Source: an uncultured Pseudomonadota bacterium
GTDB taxonomy: Bacteria; Pseudomonadota; Gammaproteobacteria; Steroidobacterales; Steroidobacteraceae
Assembly (NCBI GenBank): GCA_903879335.1
Contig: CAIRLC010000044.1
Span: 62,001-126,000, forward strand
Direction: 5' to 3'
DNA length: 64,000 bases
Part shown: in pieces, positions 43,676 to 51,957 of the stretch
Layout of the letters: the number at the start of each line of letters is the position of its first letter
Position numbering within the stretch: the stretch's first letter is position 1
The notes under the pieces: generated by a model
What the model was told of the DNA's origin: nothing
Database searches by the model: none
Seen by the model: only the letters and a program-made list of their open reading frames with translations
Made by a program: the position numbers and the translations under genes

Positions 43676-44605
43676 ATGATCAACTTTGCACAGGTTTCAA
43701 AGCGTTACGGGCGAATTATCGCCCTGACGGACCTGAGCTTTCACATCAAGGAAGGCATTACCGGTTTGCTCGGACCGAATGGCGCAGGCAAGTCTACGGC
43801 ACTGCGCTTGATTGCTGGCTATTTCGGCCCAACGAGCGGCACCGTACGGGTCTTAGGCGGCGATCCCACAGATCGCGACACCCGTCGAACGATCGGTTAC
43901 CTACCAGAGGGCGCGCCGTTATCGCACGACGCGACCGTGCTGGAGATTCTTGATTTCGCCGCCTCGACGCGCGGCATCAAACGGCGAGCGCGCACGAGGG
44001 CAATCAGAAGTCTGTGTGAGCGCCTCAACCTCGGTCCATTGGCCCACCGTTTCGCCGATACCCTGTCCAAAGGACAACGACGTCGAGTCGCCCTAGCGAT
44101 TGCACTCGTGGGCGATCCGACCATCCTGATACTGGATGAACCCACAGACGGGCTCGACCCGAATCAACGTGATGAAGTCCACCATTTGATTAATGAATTA
44201 GCCCCGGGCCGAATGATCCTGATCTCCACGCATATGCTCGATGAGGCTGAGCGGGTGTGCGATCGGGCGCTGATCATGTCAGACGGTCAACTCCTAGCTG
44301 ACGGCGCACCACACCAAATCGCAGCAGGGTCGCGCCATCATAATGCGGTCAGTATCGAACTCGAACTCGCCGATGAACTCCCAGAGGTCGCGCGGCAAAT
44401 CAGCGCTCTACCCTCGGTGAGTGAAATTGAGGTAGACGCCGAGCATCGACGGCTGACCGCATTGCCTCAGACCGGTTCAATGCCGTTCGCGGACATCGCA
44501 GCTCTAGCCGCCTCCGCGAAATGGCGGATGATTGGAATACATCGCGAAAGCGGTCGCCTCGAAGATGTCTTTCGCAAGCTCACCAATCGGGAGGCAAGGG
44601 AATGA
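43676..44605 (+). CDS. ABC transporter ATP-binding protein (GldA/ABC-2 type)
   Basis: A 309-residue ATPase with Walker A GPNGAGKST at 33-41, signature LSKGQRRRVALA near 136, Walker B LILDEPTDGLDP near 156 and H-loop STHMLDEAE near 188, plus a C-terminal regulatory region. The start is uncertain: ATG at 43676 begins the domain naturally, and a GTG at 43661 is possible, both with poor ribosome-binding sites. It overlaps the permease gene (ATGA). Confidence 0.9.
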   Translation: MINFAQVSKRYGRIIALTDLSFHIKEGITGLLGPNGAGKSTALRLIAGYFGPTSGTVRVLGGDPTDRDTRRTIGYLPEGAPLSHDATVLEILDFAASTRGIKRRARTRAIRSLCERLNLGPLAHRFADTLSKGQRRRVALAIALVGDPTILILDEPTDGLDPNQRDEVHHLINELAPGRMILISTHMLDEAERVCDRALIMSDGQLLADGAPHQIAAGSRHHNAVSIELELADELPEVARQISALPSVSEIEVDAEHRRLTALPQTGSMPFADIAALAASAKWRMIGIHRESGRLEDVFRKLTNREARE

Positions 44606-47154
44606 TCGGATTCTTCGCCATCCTGAGACGAGAGCTACAAGGTGCGTTTACATCACCGCTGGCTTATCTGTTCATTGCCACTTACGCGGTCTTGACGACC
44701 ATTGGGACTTTCGAAATCGGGGATTTATTGGCAGGCGGCCAGGCCGATCTAAGCAACTGTTTCACGATTCAGATTGGGCTACTCGTGTGGCTGACCCCCG
44801 CCTTAACCATGCGCCTGTGGGCAGAAGAGCGTCGGCAAGGCACGATTGAGCTGTTACTCACCCGCCCCATAAACCTCAGCACCATCGTAGTTGCGAAGTG
44901 GACGGCTGCAGTCGTTCTATTGATCGTTGCTTTACTGACTACATTCCCGTTATGGGCAACCGTGTCATTTTTGGGCCACCCTGACCATGGCGCAATCGTC
45001 TCTGCTTACATCGGCACTCTACTTCTCGGCGCGGCGCTACTGAGCATAGGCTCGGCATTATCGGCTGCGAGTCGGAATCAAGTCAGCGCATACGTTGCAA
45101 CCGCTTGTAGCGGAACCGTCGTGCTGCTCGCGGGTCATCCGATCATGGCTGAATTCGCTCGCGACCGGATTCCGACGGTTCTGATTGAGACAATCGCCGA
45201 TCTTGGGGCCCTCTCGCACCATCATGCGCTCGCAAGGGGCGTGATTGGATTGGATGACGTAATCTATTTTCTGGTCTTGTCGATGGCCGGTCTTTTTGCG
45301 ACCGCCGTGGTTCTGAACCAGATTCGCGATTTACCCTTAGTCCTATTTAAGCGTCGCGTTCATCCGGGGCTGACTGCAGTTGGAATACTGATCGCAGTAC
45401 TCTTGGCTTCAATAGGCGCCCCGCGCCTGTTGGGCAGCGCCAGATTCGATTTAACGGAGGAGAGTCTGTATACGCTTGCGCCAGCGACGCAACGTTTACT
45501 CAATAACATCGAACACCCGCTTACGCTCACGCTATATGCATCATCACGCACACTCACAGCGGCGCCCGGTTACGGCACCCAAGCGCGAAGAATTAGAGAA
45601 CTATTGGCCGATATATCCGCCCGAGCGCGTGACAAGATTCATTTTTCGGTGATCGATCCGACGCCTTTTTCCGACGATGAAGACCATGCCTCCGAAATCG
45701 GCTTGCGTTCTATTCCCGTGGGTGAAGCCGGCGACAGCCTCTGGCTTGGACTGGTGGCCGAATCGGACATCGGCCATGCCTCAATCGACTTGTTTGAGCC
45801 ATCCCAAGCGGCATTTCTCGAATACCGTATTGCGCGCCTTATTCGACAGGTCGCCCGACCACATCGCGCCACGGTCGGATTAATATCGACCTTACCCACG
45901 GGTGCAATCATTGGCAGTTCGGCGATACCCGGACACCCTGCTTGGGCGATCGACGACGAACTGCGCGAACAATATGAAGTGCGGGATATCCTATCGAGTG
46001 ACATCGCGCTCCCGAAGGATCTCGATGCGCTGCTCATCTTGCATCCGAAAGGAATTTCTTCGCAACTCTTAACGGCAATCGATCAGTTCATCGCCAATGG
46101 CGGACATGCCTTTGTCGCTGTGGATCCTGATGCGCAGTTCGATAATGAGCAGGATGATCCAAGCGTCGGCACTGACCACGCCTCGACTTTGGAACCCTTA
46201 CTGCGCACTTGGGGGCTGAACTTCGACCCAACGGTAGCCGTCGGCGATCTAGACAATGCACTACTGATTGGCAGCGGTCGTGGCGATCGCCCGGTCCGAC
46301 ATCTCGGGTTTTCAGGATTCGGTTCCGAAAATCTGGCCGCAAACGATCCGCTGACGAGTGGGTTGCATCGATTAGATTTTGCGACGCCGGGGTTTTTAAG
46401 CGTTCATGTTCCGACAGGTGTTTCTGCAACGACGCTCATTGAAACGAGTGTCTCCAGTGCACCGATTAAAGTTGCGGATCTGGCATTTGGCGCTTCACCA
46501 GAAACCCTTCGGCATGGATTCCATCCGACGGGTCAACGTTACATCATCGCCACGCATCTTCGTGGACCGCTACCCTCTGCGTTTTCGGCGAGCGCCGCAA
46601 ATCAGAAAAAGTCTGCCGATGTCATTGTCATCGCCGACACGGACTGGTTAGCAGACCTCTTATGGATTAGAGACCAAGAGATCAATGGCACGCGCTACCG
46701 AGAACCATGGGCTAATAACGGGGATTTTCTATTGAATGCGGTAGACGAATTGACGGGAGGCGAAGATCTCATCGGACTCCGTGGACGGGAGCCTAGAGCC
46801 CGCCCGTTCATTCGACTGGATGACATTCGCAATCGCGCCGACCGGAGACTGTCTGCCCAGTCGGAGGCGCTCGAGCAGAAGCTGGCAGAAGCCAACCGTC
46901 ACATTGCAGATCTCACTGGAAATGTGACTGGCGGCACCGCCACCAACCCACAGCAACGTGGCGAACTGGCTGCCGCTGAGCTTGAGCGGCGTCGTATCGT
47001 CAGGGCGCTTCGTGGTGTTCGCCACGACTTAGACCGCGAGGCCGCGAGGCTGGGTCATTGGATTTACGCCATTGACCTGCTTCTCGCACCGGCAACCCTA
47101 CTCCTGACGGCCCTCATCGTACTCGGTCGTCGACAGCGACGCGCCGGCACGTGA
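44602..47154 (+). CDS. Fused GldF-GldG-like ABC permease and substrate-binding-like protein
   Basis: An 850-residue protein. Residues 1-260 are an ABC-2 type permease with about six helices (AILRRELQGAFTSPLAYLF; WLTPALTMRLWAEERRQGTI). A further helix near 265 leads into an extracytoplasmic region of about 530 residues matching GldG/ABC_transp_aux proteins (RFDLTEESLYTLAPATQRLL; IATHLRGPLPSA), then a coiled coil near 755-820 and a terminal membrane helix. In gliding Bacteroidetes GldF and GldG are separate. The substrate is unknown; gliding is not implied. Confidence 0.85.
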   Translation: MIGFFAILRRELQGAFTSPLAYLFIATYAVLTTIGTFEIGDLLAGGQADLSNCFTIQIGLLVWLTPALTMRLWAEERRQGTIELLLTRPINLSTIVVAKWTAAVVLLIVALLTTFPLWATVSFLGHPDHGAIVSAYIGTLLLGAALLSIGSALSAASRNQVSAYVATACSGTVVLLAGHPIMAEFARDRIPTVLIETIADLGALSHHHALARGVIGLDDVIYFLVLSMAGLFATAVVLNQIRDLPLVLFKRRVHPGLTAVGILIAVLLASIGAPRLLGSARFDLTEESLYTLAPATQRLLNNIEHPLTLTLYASSRTLTAAPGYGTQARRIRELLADISARARDKIHFSVIDPTPFSDDEDHASEIGLRSIPVGEAGDSLWLGLVAESDIGHASIDLFEPSQAAFLEYRIARLIRQVARPHRATVGLISTLPTGAIIGSSAIPGHPAWAIDDELREQYEVRDILSSDIALPKDLDALLILHPKGISSQLLTAIDQFIANGGHAFVAVDPDAQFDNEQDDPSVGTDHASTLEPLLRTWGLNFDPTVAVGDLDNALLIGSGRGDRPVRHLGFSGFGSENLAANDPLTSGLHRLDFATPGFLSVHVPTGVSATTLIETSVSSAPIKVADLAFGASPETLRHGFHPTGQRYIIATHLRGPLPSAFSASAANQKKSADVIVIADTDWLADLLWIRDQEINGTRYREPWANNGDFLLNAVDELTGGEDLIGLRGREPRARPFIRLDDIRNRADRRLSAQSEALEQKLAEANRHIADLTGNVTGGTATNPQQRGELAAAELERRRIVRALRGVRHDLDREAARLGHWIYAIDLLLAPATLLLTALIVLGRRQRRAGT

Positions 47155-47160
47155 CCTATT

Positions 47161-47691
47161 ATGTCTTTTGATCGAGGATACTCAACAGTGATGACGCCTC
47201 CACAGCAATCGGTACCATCTGGCAGCCTGAGACAAATTGGCGCTGCGATTTACGATGGCTTGCTGATCTTAGCGGTGTTTATGGTGGTCACTTTTATACC
47301 CGTGGCACTCACCGGCCATGATCTATCAGCTGCCCAAATCGGGTCTGCGCTGCATCTATTGCACCAACTCACCCTACTGTCCGCGCTTGGGCTGTATTAC
47401 GGCTATGCCTGGACGCGCCGAGGCCAGACTTTAGGTATGAAAGCTTGGAAAATCCGCATTACCGATAAAAATCACGGCTCACTGAATTGGCGGCAGGCGC
47501 TACTCCGGCTCGCGATAGCGGGTCTCTTTTGGATTGTCGCTATTATTGGCGTATTGGACTACATGCATCGCCACGACCGGCAATCGCTGTTGGCCCTGAT
47601 CCCGCTATTGGCCAACTATTTCACAGCAAACCTAGGTATTCAGGCCACGATCACCGACCGCCTCAGCCAAACCCGCATCCTTCGTGACTGA
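47161..47691 (+). CDS. RDD family membrane protein
   Basis: A 176-residue protein with three to four membrane helices and RDD-domain features: IGAAIYDGLLILAVFMVV, RRGQTLGMKAWKIRI and QALLRLAIAGLFWIVAI. Function unknown; RDD genes often sit next to lptG/lptF in gammaproteobacteria. The start is uncertain: ATG 47161 has no ribosome-binding site, whereas GTG 47188 or ATG 47191 follow a GAGGA. It converges with lptG, with 5 bases between stops. Confidence 0.85.
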   Translation: MSFDRGYSTVMTPPQQSVPSGSLRQIGAAIYDGLLILAVFMVVTFIPVALTGHDLSAAQIGSALHLLHQLTLLSALGLYYGYAWTRRGQTLGMKAWKIRITDKNHGSLNWRQALLRLAIAGLFWIVAIIGVLDYMHRHDRQSLLALIPLLANYFTANLGIQATITDRLSQTRILRD

Positions 47692-47696
47692 TTTTG

Positions 47697-48776
47697 TCAC
47701 CGGGTCCGAGCAATGGCGATTGATGTCACCGCAGCAAGTAGCCCGAAAGGGGCCCACGCAACGAGCAATGGTGACAGGCCATAGACGTCACCGCTATTTT
47801 CGAGCATCCGATTAATCAGAACGTAGACGATGCCGATACCAATACCGATTGCCATCCTTGATCCTGCACCGGACGAGCGTAAGGGACCAAAGACGAAGGG
47901 CACCGCCAACATGCACATCACAATCGTTGATAGCATGCGCGCGATACGCGACCAATAGGCTATTTCCCAGATCCGTGACTCCAGTCCGTTTGCTTTGAGA
48001 TGGCCCACAAAGCGGTACAGGCCGCGTACGGATAAAACGTCGGGATCTTGTACGGCAGCCCCGAGCAGGTCAGCGTTAATTTCCGTCGCAAAACGATGCA
48101 TCGGTTCGCGCATCGCCTGCGCGCCGGTCTCACTCAGCGTCGTGGATTCATAATCCGCCAAAGACCACTCATGTTCGGCGGCTAGACTGGCATGCGAGGC
48201 CCGAGTGACGGCGGCTAAGCGTTGATGTCCATCGGCATCGGTTTCTAAATCGAAAATATAGACACCGCCGTAAATGCTATCGGCGCCCTGTTCTTGGACA
48301 CTCACGATCCGCGACTTGTCTTTCAGCCATATCCCGGCTTTGCCAGCGAAGCTGAAATTTGCGTACTTACCAAACGTCCTTACTTCGTTTGCGTAGGCAT
48401 CAAGTGGAGGGGCAACGTATTCAGCAATCAATACACCAAGCGCAAATAGAAGCGTTCCGGCCGCTGCTACCGCCATAGCCATCCGCACCACTGAAACGCC
48501 AGCCGCGCGAATGACGATCAATTCGCTGCCCCGGGCGAGATTCCCCAATCCGAGAAGGGCTCCGATCAATGTCGCGATGGGGAGCAATTGACCCGCTTGC
48601 TTGGGCATTTTAAGTGCAGTCACGGCGAGCGCATCGACCATGCTAAAGGTGCCGACGCCCACATCCGACTGCTGTTCGATAAAAGAAAACAGCCCCCCCA
48701 AGGTGATCAGCACTACGGTCACCAGCAGCGTGAACCATATGACCTGACGAGCGATGTAACGATCGAGGATATTCAT
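47697..48776 (-). CDS. lptG: LPS export permease LptG
   Basis: Inner-membrane half of the LptB2FG extractor that passes lipopolysaccharide to LptC. The 359-residue protein starts MNILDRYIARQVIWFTLLV, has six membrane helices and a periplasmic beta-jellyroll between the third and fourth. The ATG overlaps the lptF stop (ATGA), so a longer upstream frame is rejected. Confidence 0.95.
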   Translation of the reverse strand: MNILDRYIARQVIWFTLLVTVVLITLGGLFSFIEQQSDVGVGTFSMVDALAVTALKMPKQAGQLLPIATLIGALLGLGNLARGSELIVIRAAGVSVVRMAMAVAAAGTLLFALGVLIAEYVAPPLDAYANEVRTFGKYANFSFAGKAGIWLKDKSRIVSVQEQGADSIYGGVYIFDLETDADGHQRLAAVTRASHASLAAEHEWSLADYESTTLSETGAQAMREPMHRFATEINADLLGAAVQDPDVLSVRGLYRFVGHLKANGLESRIWEIAYWSRIARMLSTIVMCMLAVPFVFGPLRSSGAGSRMAIGIGIGIVYVLINRMLENSGDVYGLSPLLVAWAPFGLLAAVTSIAIARTR

Positions 48777-49846
48777 CGGTTCGCCCACGCAGGCGGAGAA
48801 CGACGCCACCACAAGACGGCCGCGATCAATACAGCGATCAGATGAGGCCACCACATGCCAATCGTCGGCGACACGGTGCCTTTCTCCAGCCAGGTCCGCG
48901 CGGCTGATAAGAGATTCGAGTAGATAAAGAAGGTCAAGATAACAAAGCCGACCCGGGCATAACGCCCTTGACGTGGCTCAAGCTCGGACAATGGAATCGC
49001 CAATAGCGCGAGCACCAACACCATGAGCGGTAGAGAAATTCGCCATTGGTACTCCGCAGTAGCCTCAGGCGAGTTGTCGCTCCGGAGGTCCACCGTTGTC
49101 CGTGCCTCAACGCGGGTTTTGCCACCAACTGCCGCATCTATTCGAACGGGAATGCCGTGCTCGGCAAAGCGGACTCGACGCATGGCTGGATTGCCAGGAC
49201 TTCCGTCAAATCGCTCGCCGTCATACAAAATTAGCGTGTGAACACTGCCATCAGGTGAAATGGTCTGACGTGCCCGATCGGCCAACATGACCTCCAAATG
49301 GTCATCCGCCCGCCTTTCGACAAATACTTTCTTGAGTGACCCACTCTCATCGGTGGATTCGGCATAAAAAACAGCTGTGCCATGCGCAAACGAATGGAAC
49401 TTCCCAGGTTCTAGCAACCCAAATTCAGCCGCTTGAATGGCCGCCTTCTGAAGCGCTTGCGCCTGCGCAAACGCATTAGGAGCGAGATCGAGCACAGCCC
49501 ATGCACACAGAATAGTCACGAACCCGGCCAGCAGTCCGACCGGCCACAATAACCGCAGCGGACCTACGCCGCAGGCACGCAGGGCGGCCATTTCCGACTC
49601 GTGATACAAACGACCAAGTGCCAGAGCGATGCCCAGCAAAACACCCACCGGCAGCAAGAGGGTGCCGTTTTGCAACGACATCAAGCCAATTAGGCTCAAA
49701 ATGATCTCTTTCGGGTAGCCGCGCTCAGCCGCCTGGCCTAATACCTGAGCCAGCTGTTGGCTCAGCAGCACCGCGTACAGAACGCCAGTGACAGCAAGCC
49801 AAGAAAGCGTCACTTCCCGAAGGACGTACCGGTCGATCGTCCGCAC
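48773..49846 (-). CDS. lptF: LPS export permease LptF
   Basis: Partner of LptG in the LPS export ABC complex. The 357-residue protein shows MRTIDRYVLREVTLSWLAV, ESEMAALRACGVGPLRLLWP and a central periplasmic domain. The start is GTG at 49846 with AGGTG upstream. It is divergent from pepA, as in most gammaproteobacteria. Confidence 0.95.
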   Translation of the reverse strand: MRTIDRYVLREVTLSWLAVTGVLYAVLLSQQLAQVLGQAAERGYPKEIILSLIGLMSLQNGTLLLPVGVLLGIALALGRLYHESEMAALRACGVGPLRLLWPVGLLAGFVTILCAWAVLDLAPNAFAQAQALQKAAIQAAEFGLLEPGKFHSFAHGTAVFYAESTDESGSLKKVFVERRADDHLEVMLADRARQTISPDGSVHTLILYDGERFDGSPGNPAMRRVRFAEHGIPVRIDAAVGGKTRVEARTTVDLRSDNSPEATAEYQWRISLPLMVLVLALLAIPLSELEPRQGRYARVGFVILTFFIYSNLLSAARTWLEKGTVSPTIGMWWPHLIAVLIAAVLWWRRSPPAWANR

Positions 49847-49970
49847 CCGAATTTCACCTGTTGCAAGCCGCGGCTATCGCCAGCAAGCCCTTGAAAGTAC
49901 ACTCTCCATCTGGACGAGCGACGACCTTCCGGCCGTGCCTCGTAAGGTAAACCCAAAGCTGCGCGCATAG

Positions 49971-49986
49971 AAGGGCATCCGCCCTT
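49971..49986 (+). repeat. Hairpin in the pepA leader
   Basis: AAGGGC, ATCC, GCCCTT: a perfect 6-bp stem with a 4-base loop, 40 bases before the pepA ATG. It could influence mRNA stability; no role is known. Confidence 0.4.
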
Positions 49987-50026
49987 AATCGGTATCCGGT
50001 GTCAGCGCGTGCTGGAGAGAGAGATA

Positions 50027-51514
50027 ATGGAATTCAAGGCTGAATCAGGCGCAGCGCGCCGTACCCGTACCGATTGCGTCGTCATCGGAGTGCACGACGA
50101 TGGAGTGGCCGCTGGTAGCGGAGCTGCCATCGACGCCCTACTTTCCGCGAGAATCGCCCGTATAACCGCTGCCGGCGACTTTACTGGCAGGCTCGGTGAA
50201 ACGCTCATGCTACCGGACCTTGGCAAGGGGCCCGCCGCTCGAGCCCTGCTCGTCGGCCTTGGCGGAGCTAAGACTTGGTCGCGGCGTAGTTACCGCAAGG
50301 CACTGACTTCGGCCGCCAACGCGGCGCTTAAGGCACCAGTCAGCGACGTCGTCGTAGCCTTTGCCGACGCCGAGACCCCTGACACGGATGCTTACTACCG
50401 CGCCCGATTTGTGGCAGAGCAGTTCACCCACGCGGCCTATCGGGTGCCCGCCATCCGGTCGGCGAAAAAAGCGAAAGCCCCCCAACTGAAGACGGTTCGG
50501 GTGATCGGGTCGGCAGCAGAATTGGGGGACACTCGCCGCGGTCTGCGGGATGGATCCGCGATCGGCGCTGGCGCGTCGCTCACCCGCGACCTCGCCAACC
50601 TCCCGGGCAACGTGTGCACCCCGACCTACCTCGCTCGGGAAGCTGAGCGCATGGCGCGTGAACATAGCTCAGTCCACTGCAAGGTCTTGGGCGAACGTGA
50701 AATGCGCCGTCTGGGCATGGGATCGCTGATGTCGGTCACCGCGGGCTCGGCTCAACCTCCGAAATTAATCGTGTTGGAGTATCGCGGCCGAGGGGCTAAG
50801 GCGGATCCTATTGCACTGGTTGGCAAAGGCGTCACGTTTGACACCGGCGGCATCTCCTTAAAAGACCCAGGCGGCATGGACGAAATGAAATTCGACATGA
50901 CGGGCGCAGCATCGGTATTCGGAGCCATCAAAACCATGGCTTTACTCAACGCACCGATTCGCGTGGTGGGCATTATTCCCGCGGTTGAAAATATGCCATC
51001 GGGGACAGCGACCAAGCCTGGGGATATCGTCACCTCAATGTCCGGGCAAACAATTGAGGTTCTGAATACCGACGCTGAAGGTCGCCTGATCCTTTGTGAT
51101 GCTCTGACTTATAGCCGTCGTTTCAAGCCGCGCGAGGTCGTCGACATTGCGACGTTGACCGGCGCTTGCGTCATTGCACTGGGTGCGCACAATAGCGCGC
51201 TGATGAGTAATGACGATGGCGTCGCTGAAAGTCTGTTAGCAGCCGGCCAGCGCTCTTCAGACACCTGCTGGCGCATGCCGCTGGCGGAGGAATATCAGGA
51301 ACAGCTCAAGAGTAATTTCGCCGATTTCGCCAACGTGGCGGGTCGTGATGGCGGAGCCATTACTGCGGCTTGCTTCTTGTGGAAGTTCACGGTGGGCCTC
51401 AAGTGGGCACACCTCGATATCGCGGGCACAGCCTACGTGACCGGCGCCGCGAAAGGGGCGACGGGTCGACCCGTGCCGCTGCTGGTCGATTACTTGCTTG
51501 CGAAGCTCGGATGA
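50027..51514 (+). CDS. pepA: Cytosol (leucyl) aminopeptidase
   Basis: Two-metal M17 aminopeptidase, also a DNA-binding protein in E. coli. The 495-residue protein has VGKGVTFDTGGISLK near 265, DMTGAASVFGAIK and NTDAEGRLILCDALTY near 345, supplying the Lys, Asp and Glu ligands. The ATG at 50027 follows GGAGAG by 7 bases; an in-frame GTG 18 bases upstream lies before that site. It overlaps holC (ATGA). Confidence 0.96.
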   Translation: MEFKAESGAARRTRTDCVVIGVHDDGVAAGSGAAIDALLSARIARITAAGDFTGRLGETLMLPDLGKGPAARALLVGLGGAKTWSRRSYRKALTSAANAALKAPVSDVVVAFADAETPDTDAYYRARFVAEQFTHAAYRVPAIRSAKKAKAPQLKTVRVIGSAAELGDTRRGLRDGSAIGAGASLTRDLANLPGNVCTPTYLAREAERMAREHSSVHCKVLGEREMRRLGMGSLMSVTAGSAQPPKLIVLEYRGRGAKADPIALVGKGVTFDTGGISLKDPGGMDEMKFDMTGAASVFGAIKTMALLNAPIRVVGIIPAVENMPSGTATKPGDIVTSMSGQTIEVLNTDAEGRLILCDALTYSRRFKPREVVDIATLTGACVIALGAHNSALMSNDDGVAESLLAAGQRSSDTCWRMPLAEEYQEQLKSNFADFANVAGRDGGAITAACFLWKFTVGLKWAHLDIAGTAYVTGAAKGATGRPVPLLVDYLLAKLG

Positions 51515-51954
51515 CCACGTCGGTTGAATTTCAAATTCTAGAGGGCTCCGACCTACGGGCCCTAGAGGTCTATGCCTGCACCCAAATAGCCCAATGGGTG
51601 GCAGACGGAAAGACCATATGCGCCGTGACTGAATCGCTCGAGTCGGCCGAACGCCTAGACGCTCTACTCTGGACCTTCAACGACCAAAGCTTTGTCGCCC
51701 ATGAAGTCGCCGGAGCGACTGATGCAAAAGTCGGTCAGCCGCCTCTACCGCCGGTTTTGATCGCCGTCGGGCGAACCATTGCGGCTGATATTCTCGTGAA
51801 CCTGGCATCCACTGTACCCATTGGATTTGAAACTTTTAACCGCGTCGCCGAATTCGTCGACGCAGACCCCGCCCGCCGCGATGCTGGACGACGCAGGTTC
51901 GTCGCCTATCGCGATCGAGGCTTTCCCCCTGAAACACATAAAGTCGGCAGTTGA
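51511..51954 (+). CDS. holC: DNA polymerase III subunit chi
   Basis: Clamp-loader accessory subunit that contacts single-stranded DNA-binding protein. The 147-residue protein has the HolC pattern: an early ALEVYACTQIAQWVADGKTI, DALLWTFNDQSFVAHEV and a C-terminal RFVAYRDRGFPPETHKV. The start overlaps the pepA stop and valS follows 3 bases later. The pepA-holC-valS order is conserved in gammaproteobacteria and supports the call. Confidence 0.9.
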   Translation: MTTSVEFQILEGSDLRALEVYACTQIAQWVADGKTICAVTESLESAERLDALLWTFNDQSFVAHEVAGATDAKVGQPPLPPVLIAVGRTIAADILVNLASTVPIGFETFNRVAEFVDADPARRDAGRRRFVAYRDRGFPPETHKVGS

Positions 51955-51957
51955 CCC

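Noticed and set aside
44521-44601. Longer N terminus for the GldF-GldG fusion
   Set aside because: It lies within the ATPase gene; ATG 44602 overlaps the ATPase stop and begins the permease fold.
31091-47160. tRNA-Glu as an attachment site for a genomic island spanning 31-47 kb
   Set aside because: No integrase, no transposase and no repeated tRNA 3' end was seen at the far side; the genes look vertically maintained.
51370-51510. HolC frame extended upstream to 51370
   Set aside because: The extension lies within pepA and is a shadow; the ATG at 51511 overlaps the pepA stop in the usual way.
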